This document shows, in pieces, positions 1 through 5,429 of a DNA stretch of 7,859 nt. Origin of the DNA: WHTI01 sp046715095 (GTDB lineage: Bacteria > Actinomycetota > CADDZG01 > WHSQ01); NCBI GenBank assembly GCA_046715095.1, contig JBKJZQ010000141.1, positions 1 to 7,859 of the forward strand, read 5' to 3'. Position 1 is the stretch's first letter. Every line of letters begins with the position of its first letter. Under the pieces are notes generated by a model. It worked only from the letters and a program-made list of their open reading frames with translations. It was not told the DNA's origin and did not search any database. Position numbers and translations under genes: made by a program.

Positions 1-177
1 GTCGTTTCCGTGGAGCGTTGGAACGAGCTTCAGGAGGCGATCGAAGACCTCGAAGACGCCGTTGCCATTCTGGAGCATCGGTCGGGGGCGGACCGCGGTC
101 GCCCGGCGGAGGCGGTCTTCTCGTCAATAGTGGCCGATGAGGCCGATGTATCGCGTCCGGCTCGCAAGACGGGCTGA
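1..177 (+). CDS. Phd/YefM-family antitoxin, C-terminal part (5' end outside the window)
   Basis: Frame 1 is open from the first base to a TGA at 175-177, giving the last 58 residues of a protein that begins upstream. It starts VVSVERWNELQEAIEDLED, which resembles the end of the Phd/YefM DNA-binding fold (a 'vlvS.e.y..L.e' strand and helix). An acidic helix and a charged, disordered-looking tail follow. In this family the N-terminal domain binds the operator, and the C-terminal tail wraps and neutralises the partner toxin. The next gene, in another frame, is a RelE/ParE-type toxin whose start lies inside this one, the usual antitoxin-first order with translational coupling. The operator and promoter would lie upstream of the window. 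The family call rests on a short fragment plus the neighbour, so the antitoxin role is likely and the exact subfamily less sure. Confidence 0.7.
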   Translation, partial: VVSVERWNELQEAIEDLEDAVAILEHRSGADRGRPAEAVFSSIVADEADVSRPARKTG

Positions 178-412
178 GCGTGGGCTTCGCCGGATCCGCC
201 AGGGGGACCCGAGAAGTTATGGCCGGATCGTGGTGGCGATCGAATCTCTCGCCGAAGACCCGCTGCCCTCGGGCACGACCAAGCTGACCAGTTTCGATCC
301 CCCTGCATGGCGCTTACGCGTCGGCGAGTACAGGATCGTCTATGAGATCCATGAGGATGAGCTGATAGTCATTGTCGTGAACGTAGCGCCACGCGGGGAG
401 GTCTACCGTTAG
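146..412 (+). CDS. RelE/ParE-family type II toxin
   Basis: This is a small basic protein of 88 residues from ATG 146, the usual RelE/ParE length. It starts MYRVRLARRAERGLRRI, the typical first strand plus basic helix of the RelE fold. The C-terminal half carries the diagnostic WRLRVGEYRIVYEI strand pair and ends with APRGEVYR. The arginines of the RVGEYR segment and the final Arg...Tyr match positions that in RelE mRNA endonucleases cut mRNA in the ribosomal A site. ParE members of the same fold inhibit gyrase instead, and sequence alone does not decide between them. An in-frame ATG at 137 would add three residues. I prefer 146 because MYRV is the family start, although neither ATG has a well-placed Shine-Dalgarno. 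The gene overlaps the antitoxin by 32 bases (41 if it starts at 137). Its TAG at 410-412 overlaps the stop of the opposing minus-strand gene. Confidence 0.85.
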   Translation: MYRVRLARRAERGLRRIRQGDPRSYGRIVVAIESLAEDPLPSGTTKLTSFDPPAWRLRVGEYRIVYEIHEDELIVIVVNVAPRGEVYR

Positions 413-1425
413 AGGACTACCGGCATCTCGGCGAACGGGTCCTTACGACCGAACTCGAGGTGAGCTCCCTTGATCGACGATAGAGATGTGACGTGAAGCC
501 ACCGCCCGTCGTCCAGGCGGTAGAGCTCGAGGGCCAGGTCGGCGACTTCGGTGTTGGCGCAGAAGTGAGACTTTGCATCGGGATCCTCGTAGTGCACCTG
601 CACGAACCGATCGATCGACGCGCGGGCCGCTCCGACGAGCTTCCAGTGTTCGTTGCGCGCGCTGAACGCCCACGTCGGCATCTCGTAGGTTCCCTTCGCC
701 CTGAGCGCCCACCTGAGGTCGTTGAACGCGATGTCCTCGCCACGGAAGTGCAGGTAGACGAAGGTGAGCGTCGGGGCGGGCACCGGGCCCAGCGTCGTCT
801 GGCCGGCAGCGGCTTCGAACACCGCCCGTTCTCCCTGTTCGAAGTTCGAGCAGTGGGCCCACGCCCACGACAACGCGTTGCGCTTGCCCCACCTGTGCGA
901 TTGACAACCGTGCTCCCCGGTGAACGTCAAGGTCTCTTCGTCGACCTGAACCTCACCGGTGAACGGCACCGACAGGTTCGGTGAGCAGAGGGTCGAGAAC
1001 TTCCGCTCGGCCCGGCGCCGGAGGCGGGCGGGGAAGTGTTGGTAGCAGCGGTCTGCCGGTTCGATGTCGAGGGACCACGAGATAGTGCGGTCGTCGCCGG
1101 CGACCCGGCCCTCGAGGTGCGACTCGGACAACCACGAGTCACCCATCCGCACGATGGCACCGTCGTCTCTCCCGTGGGCCGGTGCGAGATGGTCGATGTC
1201 CATGCGGTTCTTGATCGCGACCGTGCGCTTCCCGTCGGGATCGAAGCGAACCGCCCACAGGGCGCAGTGAGCAGGGCCCATGTCCGGCGCGGTGATCGTG
1301 TAGCGCAACCAGATACCGGAACCGCTCTCGGCGTGGTTCAGCGTTGCGTACCAGACTTCCAGGAACCCGGCCGAACGCCGATCCCAGCGCATGAGGTTTT
1401 CGGTCCCCGTGTTGGTGAATGGCAT
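409..1425 (-). CDS. Tocopherol-cyclase-like / lipocalin-like (CrtC/AttH-type fold) protein
   Basis: A 338-residue soluble protein with no signal peptide or membrane helix. Near the N-terminus (about 12-43) it has MRWDRRSAGFLEVWYATLN followed by GIWLRYT. Around residues 170-196 is a strongly conserved-looking block with HGCQSHRWGKR and SWAWAHCSNFE. Such His/Trp-rich strands recall the tocopherol cyclase / hydroxyneurosporene hydratase / AttH superfamily of two-lobed beta-barrels, which bind hydrophobic ligands. Some members are cyclases or hydratases of prenyl lipids, and many are uncharacterised. The rest alternates beta-strand-like stretches (for example LTFVYLHFRG, IDRFVQVHYE). It lies 12 bases downstream of a GT4 glycosyltransferase on the same strand, so the two are probably co-transcribed and may act on one lipid or glycolipid. 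No clear Shine-Dalgarno precedes ATG 1425. A later Met at residue 12 is possible, but the upstream residues are compatible with the family. The fold call is moderate, and substrate and activity are unknown. Confidence 0.6.
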   Translation of the reverse strand: MPFTNTGTENLMRWDRRSAGFLEVWYATLNHAESGSGIWLRYTITAPDMGPAHCALWAVRFDPDGKRTVAIKNRMDIDHLAPAHGRDDGAIVRMGDSWLSESHLEGRVAGDDRTISWSLDIEPADRCYQHFPARLRRRAERKFSTLCSPNLSVPFTGEVQVDEETLTFTGEHGCQSHRWGKRNALSWAWAHCSNFEQGERAVFEAAAGQTTLGPVPAPTLTFVYLHFRGEDIAFNDLRWALRAKGTYEMPTWAFSARNEHWKLVGAARASIDRFVQVHYEDPDAKSHFCANTEVADLALELYRLDDGRWLHVTSLSSIKGAHLEFGRKDPFAEMPVVL

Positions 1426-1437
1426 GCCTGGGTAACC

Positions 1438-2805
1438 CTAGCGCCCGGCGGCCGCCAGCAGAGAAGCGCCTACCCGCTGCCACGACCACCGGCTACGGGC
1501 CAGATCGACAACGGCCTCCTTGGCGGCGAAGCGCTCGTCCGGACTCAGGGCGAAGACCCGGTCGATGGCCTCGGCGATGGGCTCTATCGGTCTCTTTGGA
1601 TCGAAGGTCACGAAGCCGGGGCGACCGAGGGCCGACTCGACCGCGGCACCGATCTCGCCGATGCCGGAGTGCCCCGGGACGATCGGGATCACGCCGGATG
1701 CGGCGGCTTCGGCGGCGACCATCCCGAATGCTTCCGGCATCACCGAGGGAACCACCAGGACATCGAAGGTCGGCAGAACCTGTGCCAGGGGGCCGTGGTC
1801 GAGACGGCCGGGGAACACCAGCGGGATCTCGGAGACGCGCCGGTAGAAAGACCCGTCGTCGGACGCACTGAGGAACGCCTCGAGCTCTTCGAGCGGCCGG
1901 CCGTCGCCGCGCCGGGCGAGCGCGAGGGCATCTTCGTGCCCGCCGCTGCTGAGCGCGTGCCACAACGCGTGGAGCTGAACCTCGAAGCCGCCGTAACCAA
2001 CGACGACGGCCCTCAGCTCCGGTGTATCCGTGAGGCCGAGGGCGGCCAGCAAGTGGTGCACCCCCTTCGAAACGATCAGTTTCCCGACGAAGGCGACCGT
2101 CGGAGGATCGCCGGCGGCGCGCTCGACCGGACGAAAGAGATCGATGTCGCATCCCGGGTTGATCACCACGGCGTTCTCGCGCCAACCGGGGACCACCCGG
2201 GAGGCCTCTTCGACCATGTAGTGGCTTCCGCCGATCACCCGCTGCGCGGCCGAGAGGCCCTCTTGCGCGTAGCGCAGGTAGCGCTCTTCGAGCTTCACGG
2301 CGTACTCGAGCGCGCTCCCGTGGAGCTTCGCGATGAAGGTGGTCCCGGTCCGTTCGCACGCGCGTTTGGCGATGTAGGGACCCATGACCTCGTGCCCGGT
2401 GATGATGACGTCGGGCTCGAAGTCCCGGATCGCGGTCACCATGGCGGCCACGTTCCGGTCCGTGTAGGAGCCGAGCTCCTCGTCGCTCAGATCGACGAAG
2501 AGCTTCGCGGTGAAGCCCTCGTACTCGTCATAGACGTAGACCGGAAGGATCTCTCCGATCGCCGGGTTCAGCACCCGGACCCTCCCCGGAGCCTGCAGAA
2601 CGTTCGTGGGGCGCACCGTGAACGACGAGTTGTCGGGTCCTAACTCCCCTCCCTCGTCTACGAAGTCGAGGCCGTCGAGGCTTCTCTCCTGACACACGAT
2701 CAGGACATCGTGGCCCTCGGCACGCCAGGCGGCGGCGATATTGGCACAGTAGATGTTGGAACCGGAGCCTCGAAGGAGATATCCGTGCCACAGGAGGATC
2801 TTCAC
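1438..2805 (-). CDS. GT4-family glycosyltransferase (GT-B fold)
   Basis: A 455-residue protein with the architecture of retaining GT4 glycosyltransferases, which move a sugar from a nucleotide-sugar donor to a lipid, saccharide or small-molecule acceptor in the cytoplasm or at the inner membrane face. The N-terminal Rossmann domain opens MKILLWHGYLLRGSGSNIY, with the glycine-rich acceptor-side loop at 13-17. KLHGS (160-164) and INPGCDIDLFRP (215-226) are typical linker motifs. The donor domain has VAFVGKLIVSKG (237-248, Lys247 at the usual phosphate-binding position) and the EX7E motif E358-AFGMVAA-E366. About 45 extra residues (roughly 276-325) sit between VVVGYGG and the LVFPGRLDH strand, longer than usual. 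It starts with GTG at 2803-2805, with no Shine-Dalgarno but a TAGGGT -10-like hexamer 8 bases upstream, so translation may be leaderless. It leads a probable two-gene operon with the beta-barrel protein. The family is secure; donor and acceptor cannot be told from sequence. Confidence 0.9.
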   Translation of the reverse strand: MKILLWHGYLLRGSGSNIYCANIAAAWRAEGHDVLIVCQERSLDGLDFVDEGGELGPDNSSFTVRPTNVLQAPGRVRVLNPAIGEILPVYVYDEYEGFTAKLFVDLSDEELGSYTDRNVAAMVTAIRDFEPDVIITGHEVMGPYIAKRACERTGTTFIAKLHGSALEYAVKLEERYLRYAQEGLSAAQRVIGGSHYMVEEASRVVPGWRENAVVINPGCDIDLFRPVERAAGDPPTVAFVGKLIVSKGVHHLLAALGLTDTPELRAVVVGYGGFEVQLHALWHALSSGGHEDALALARRGDGRPLEELEAFLSASDDGSFYRRVSEIPLVFPGRLDHGPLAQVLPTFDVLVVPSVMPEAFGMVAAEAAASGVIPIVPGHSGIGEIGAAVESALGRPGFVTFDPKRPIEPIAEAIDRVFALSPDERFAAKEAVVDLARSRWSWQRVGASLLAAAGR

Positions 2806-2813
2806 GAAGGACC

Positions 2814-2819
2814 ACCCTA
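2814..2819 (-). promoter_or_regulatory. Candidate -10 element of the glycosyltransferase gene (leaderless)
   Basis: On the minus strand the hexamer TAGGGT fits the actinobacterial TANNNT -10 pattern. It ends 8 bases before the GTG start at 2805, so transcription would begin at or next to the start codon. There is no recognisable -35 hexamer and no Shine-Dalgarno. This is an inference from spacing and pattern only. Confidence 0.4.
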
Positions 2820-2827
2820 TGCCGCCT

Positions 2828-2833
2828 TAGACT
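2828..2833 (+). promoter_or_regulatory. Candidate -10 element of the 2840 membrane protein gene (leaderless)
   Basis: TAGACT fits TANNNT and lies exactly 6 bases upstream of ATG 2840, the spacing expected for a leaderless transcript. No -35 box or Shine-Dalgarno is visible. The same 6-base spacing recurs upstream of the gene at 7274, which strengthens the reading. The whole divergent gap is only 34 bases and appears to hold a -10 for each direction. Confidence 0.45.
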
Positions 2834-2839
2834 CCCGCG

Positions 2840-3322
2840 ATGCTGGACCGTGGCCTCAGATCGACCTTCAGTAATTTCGCGACCCTGTTCTTCGTGGTCG
2901 CCGCGATCGTCGTTCCCCTGAACCTCGTCAACACCTACATCTTCAGGGATGTGGAACGGGTGCGCGAGATCGAACATCAGATCCGGGGGCTCGAGACCGA
3001 AACGATCCTCGGGGTTGATCCGCAGCGGCTCGACGCCGCCGGGAGAGCACGAACGCTCGTGCTCATCGTCGAGCTGCTCCTGATCCCGGCCCTGCTGGGC
3101 GCCTCTCGAAGGGTCTTGGACGACGACACAGACGGGCGCGTGCCCAAAATCTCCTCCGCGCTCGCCGTGGGCTTCACCCGTCCCCGGATCGCACCTCTGT
3201 TCCAAAACCCGGGCCTCTCTCTGTCGGCTCTGGTGCTTGCAGGCCTGGTCTGGCTCCTCGTCACCCGGATCGGCTCCGTCGTCGCGAGGCTCTCTATGAC
3301 GAGGCTGCGTGGGCCGGAGTAG
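2840..3322 (+). CDS. Multi-pass membrane protein, probably C-terminally frameshifted
   Basis: The open frame gives 160 residues from ATG 2840. I do not recognise a named family with confidence. The opening MLDRGLRSTFSNFATLFFVV, an amphipathic basic helix running into a hydrophobic segment, resembles uncharacterised actinobacterial polytopic membrane proteins. Predicted membrane helices are at about 12-33, 72-88 and 126-143. Between the first two lies a charged, helix-rich loop (RDVERVREIEHQ). After residue 149 the frame turns into RLSMTRLRGPE and stops. The adjacent -1 frame instead continues with EALYDEAAWAGVGLFRGL, then a fourth hydrophobic helix, and stops at 3423. The natural product is therefore probably about 193 residues with four helices, and this reading is a truncated version caused by a one-base deletion or sequencing error around 3265-3290. 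No slippery heptamer was seen that would suggest programmed frameshifting. The gene is divergent from the glycosyltransferase and followed by the protease gene, so it may be co-transcribed with the latter. Confidence 0.65.
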   Translation: MLDRGLRSTFSNFATLFFVVAAIVVPLNLVNTYIFRDVERVREIEHQIRGLETETILGVDPQRLDAAGRARTLVLIVELLLIPALLGASRRVLDDDTDGRVPKISSALAVGFTRPRIAPLFQNPGLSLSALVLAGLVWLLVTRIGSVVARLSMTRLRGPE

Positions 3323-3423
3323 GACTGTTCCGCGGGCTCGCGGTGGCGATCGCCGCTCCGTTCCTTCTCGGCCCCGTCGCGTATGGGGCGGGAGGAGGGG
3401 AAGAGTGGGTCGCGGCGCGTTAA
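3286..3423 (+). pseudogene. Out-of-frame C-terminal continuation of the 2840 membrane protein
   Basis: In frame 1 (the -1 frame relative to the gene at 2840) codons from 3286 to a TAA at 3421-3423 encode 45 residues. They begin EALYDEAAWAGVGLFRGL and continue AVAIAAPFLLGPVAYGAG, a clear membrane helix, before a short acidic/glycine tail. No start codon with a ribosome-binding site introduces this frame, and it joins smoothly to the upstream protein once one base is restored. It is therefore best read as the displaced C-terminus of that gene rather than a separate gene. Confidence 0.55.
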
Positions 3424-3456
3424 AGGTGCACCCCCCGGCGAGCCGACCTCATAGGA

Positions 3457-3472
3457 GGGGCCGGAAGGCCCT
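3457..3472 (+). other. GC-rich hairpin with GGAA tetraloop in the leader of the FtsH-like gene
   Basis: GGGCC (3458-3462) pairs with GGCCC (3467-3471) around the loop GGAA, with an extra G-U pair outside. GGAA is a GNRA-type loop, which is stable in RNA. No T-run follows, so it is not a classical intrinsic terminator. It could be a leader structure, or help end transcripts of the membrane protein gene. It also contains the GGAAGG that could serve as ribosome-binding site for a GTG start at 3476. Confidence 0.35.
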
Positions 3473-3486
3473 GAGGTGAGGACGAT

Positions 3487-3504
3487 CGGGGGGCATGTCC
3501 CCCG
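3487..3504 (+). other. Second GC hairpin in the leader of the FtsH-like gene
   Basis: CGGGGG (3487-3492) is complementary to CCCCCG (3499-3504) with a six-base loop, GCATGT. It ends 13 bases before the AGGGAG Shine-Dalgarno of the TTG start at 3530. If the message begins upstream, this stem would stand next to the ribosome-binding site and could affect initiation. No T-run follows. Confidence 0.35.
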
Positions 3505-3517
3505 GGGCAGATTAGCC

Positions 3518-3523
3518 AGGGAG
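3518..3523 (+). promoter_or_regulatory. Shine-Dalgarno deciding the TTG start at 3530
   Basis: AGGGAG lies 6 bases before TTG 3530, close to ideal spacing. It favours TTG 3530 over the longer in-frame GTG at 3476, which has GGAAGG 7 bases upstream but buried in a hairpin. Confidence 0.55.
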
Positions 3524-3529
3524 CATCCT

Positions 3530-5398
3530 TTGAAGAGAGTGGAACCGACCTCGCCTGCCGAGGTCGCGCCCAAGCCCGACCCAACCGAGGTCGCGCCCAA
3601 GCCCGATGCGTTCCGCGCCGTAGCTGAAGAGCACCGCGCGGGTGTTCACAAGATCAGGGAGAAGAACCGCCTCCGCAGGCTTCGCTTCGTTGCCCTCCTC
3701 GCCCTCCCCGTGGCGCTTTACTTCGGCCGCAGGGCGATCGATGGGAACCCGATCGGCTTGGGTCTCCCGAACCTCGGTCCCGACGCGGTGATCATCCTTC
3801 TTCCGATCCTCTTGATCGTCGTCATCGGATTGATGATGCTGATGCCCCTCGCCCAGGGGAAGTCTCCTCACATCCGGTACAGCCCCGACCAACTGGACGT
3901 GCGCTTCGACGACGTCAGGGGTGTCGATGTCGTCCTCGAAGAGGTCACGAGGACGCTGCAGATCTTCCTCACCTACAAGGAGTTCCGCGAGGTTCTCGGT
4001 GGCAACCCACGGCGAGGCATCCTCTTCGAGGGGAAACCCGGCACCGGCAAGACCCACCTCGCCAAGGCGATGTCATCGGAAGCCGGGGTTCCGTTCTTCT
4101 TCGTCTCTGCGCCCGCGTTCCAATCGATGTTCTTCGGGATGACGGCCTTCAAGATCCGGTCGTTCTTCAAAGAGCTCAAGAAGGCGGCCCGCAAGGAAGG
4201 CGGGGCGATCGGATTCATCGAGGAGATCGACGCGGTCGGGGGCAGGCGCGGCGGCGGGGAGCAGATGACCGGGTCCGGTCGCTCTCCGATGACCAGCTGG
4301 AGGATGGGCTCGACGGACGCCGGCAGCATGGTCAATGAGCTCTTGATCCAGCTGCAATCGTTCGACACACCTGCGTTCTGGGGCCGGATGAAGAACCGGT
4401 TCATCGACCTCGTCAACCTGTTCCGTTCTGCGGGGAGTCAGGTCAAGAAGAAGCCTGCCCCCTACAGCAACATCCTCATCATCGGAGCAACGAACCGGGC
4501 CGATTCGCTCGACCCTGCGCTGATGCGTCCGGGACGCTTCGATCGCACGCTCTATTTCGATCTCCCCGGACTGGCGGGACGCAGGGATCTCATCGGGTAC
4601 TTCCTCGACAAGCGCAAGCACGCAAGCGAGCTGGATGGCCCCGAGTTGCGCGACGAGCTCGCGTCGATGACCCTCGGGTATACCCCCGCGATGCTCGAGC
4701 ACATCCTCGACGAAGCACTGGTGTGGGCGATCCGCGATGGCCGCAAAGAGCTCAGCTGGCGGGACACTCAGAGGGCCCGGCTCTCCGAGGAGATAGGGCT
4801 CGCCAACCCGGTCTCCTACAGCAAACGCGAGCGCAACCTGATCGCGACCCACGAAGCCGGCCACGCGGTCGCGGCGTACATGTCGGAGAGCAAGCGGAAG
4901 CTCGAGGTGCTCTCGATCATCAAGCGCCGCGAAGCCCTCGGTCTCCTGGCTCACTCCGATACCGAAGAGAAGTTCACTCGCACCAAGACCGAGCTGGAGT
5001 CGACGATCAAGATCGCCTTCGGCGGGATGTGCGCCGAACAGATCTTCTTCGGGGAGTCCGGCACCGGTCCCTCGTCCGATCTCTCCGCGGCAACCGGCAT
5101 CGCCGCGCAGATGGTGGGGTCGTTCGGCATGGGCTCGACACTCGTGAGTTACGAAGCCGTCCACAACGGTGCCCACTCATCGCCGAACATCGTGGCCAAG
5201 GTACTGAGCAACGAAGACACAAAACGAGAGGTCGAGGAGCTGCTGAAGCGCCACAAGGATCAGGTCACTTACATCCTCGAACAGAACCGGGACATCGTCG
5301 AAGCCCTCAGAGACGCGCTCCTCGAGCATGAAGAGCTGCTAGGAGACGAGATCATGACGGTCATCGAACAAGCCCTGGCACGACGCAAGAGCATCTAA
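3530..5398 (+). CDS. Divergent FtsH-like membrane AAA+ ATPase / M41 zinc metalloprotease
   Basis: 622 residues from TTG 3530 (an in-frame GTG at 3476 would add 18). The product resembles FtsH, which unfolds membrane and soluble proteins with ATP and degrades them as a hexamer at the cytoplasmic membrane face. In order: a Pro-rich tail with a nine-residue tandem repeat (10-27), a basic helix, TM1 (50-66), a loop of only about 18 residues, TM2 (85-105), the AAA+ module and the M41 domain. Visible motifs are Walker A GKPGTGKT (168-175), a Walker B region FIEEID (229-234), sensor-1 Asn322 in GATNR, the RPGR arginine fingers (333, 336), zinc motif HEAGH (441-445) and probable third ligand Asp517 in SSDLSAAT. 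Unusual points: FtsH normally has FIDEID, GPPGTGKT and an FVG pore loop, but here these are FIEEID, GKPGTGKT and FFGM (201-204). About 40 extra residues (280-312) sit before sensor 1. The external domain found in FtsH is nearly absent. Protease chemistry looks intact. This is probably an FtsH paralogue rather than the housekeeping copy. Confidence 0.88.
   Translation: MKRVEPTSPAEVAPKPDPTEVAPKPDAFRAVAEEHRAGVHKIREKNRLRRLRFVALLALPVALYFGRRAIDGNPIGLGLPNLGPDAVIILLPILLIVVIGLMMLMPLAQGKSPHIRYSPDQLDVRFDDVRGVDVVLEEVTRTLQIFLTYKEFREVLGGNPRRGILFEGKPGTGKTHLAKAMSSEAGVPFFFVSAPAFQSMFFGMTAFKIRSFFKELKKAARKEGGAIGFIEEIDAVGGRRGGGEQMTGSGRSPMTSWRMGSTDAGSMVNELLIQLQSFDTPAFWGRMKNRFIDLVNLFRSAGSQVKKKPAPYSNILIIGATNRADSLDPALMRPGRFDRTLYFDLPGLAGRRDLIGYFLDKRKHASELDGPELRDELASMTLGYTPAMLEHILDEALVWAIRDGRKELSWRDTQRARLSEEIGLANPVSYSKRERNLIATHEAGHAVAAYMSESKRKLEVLSIIKRREALGLLAHSDTEEKFTRTKTELESTIKIAFGGMCAEQIFFGESGTGPSSDLSAATGIAAQMVGSFGMGSTLVSYEAVHNGAHSSPNIVAKVLSNEDTKREVEELLKRHKDQVTYILEQNRDIVEALRDALLEHEELLGDEIMTVIEQALARRKSI
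3558..3606 (+). repeat. Two-copy 27-bp in-frame tandem repeat
   Basis: A 22-base identical unit occurs at 3558-3579 and 3585-3606 (period 27). It encodes EVAPKPD twice in the N-terminal tail of the FtsH-like protein (residues 11-17 and 20-26). The perfect DNA identity, without codon drift, suggests a recent slippage duplication. The segment is probably a flexible Pro-rich linker. Confidence 0.8.
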
Positions 5399-5407
5399 CG
5401 CGGAGGC

Positions 5408-5427
5408 TGGTTCGGGCAGGTGGACCA
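5408..5427. terminator. Weak hairpin in the convergent intergenic gap
   Basis: The 31-base gap between the protease stop and the dehydratase stop contains TGGTTC (5408-5413) and GGACCA (5422-5427), able to form a six-pair stem (one G-U pair) with an eight-base loop. There is no T-run on either strand, so an intrinsic terminator is doubtful. It is the only structure seen at this convergent junction. Confidence 0.2.
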
Positions 5428-5429
5428 AG

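Noticed and set aside
1036..2643. A 535-codon plus-strand open frame opposite the glycosyltransferase and beta-barrel genes
   Set aside because: It spans two well-supported minus-strand genes and their junction, its translation is low-complexity with no domain, and such long antisense frames are expected in GC-rich DNA.
2528..3205. A 225-codon minus-strand frame crossing the 2806-2839 divergent gap
   Set aside because: It covers parts of two better-supported genes and the promoter gap, and shows no coherent domain.
3458..3504. The two GC hairpins as intrinsic terminators
   Set aside because: Neither is followed by a run of T, so they are described only as leader structures.
3476..3529. GTG 3476 as the start of the FtsH-like protein
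   Set aside because: Its GGAAGG lies in a stable hairpin, and the extra residues (MRTIGGHVPRGRL...) look unlike the family. TTG 3530 has a free AGGGAG at ideal spacing. Not fully excluded.
4073..5176. A 367-codon minus-strand open frame opposite the FtsH-like gene
   Set aside because: It is the complement of clearly coding AAA+/M41 sequence, and the translation is Arg/Glu/Gly-rich without recognisable motifs.
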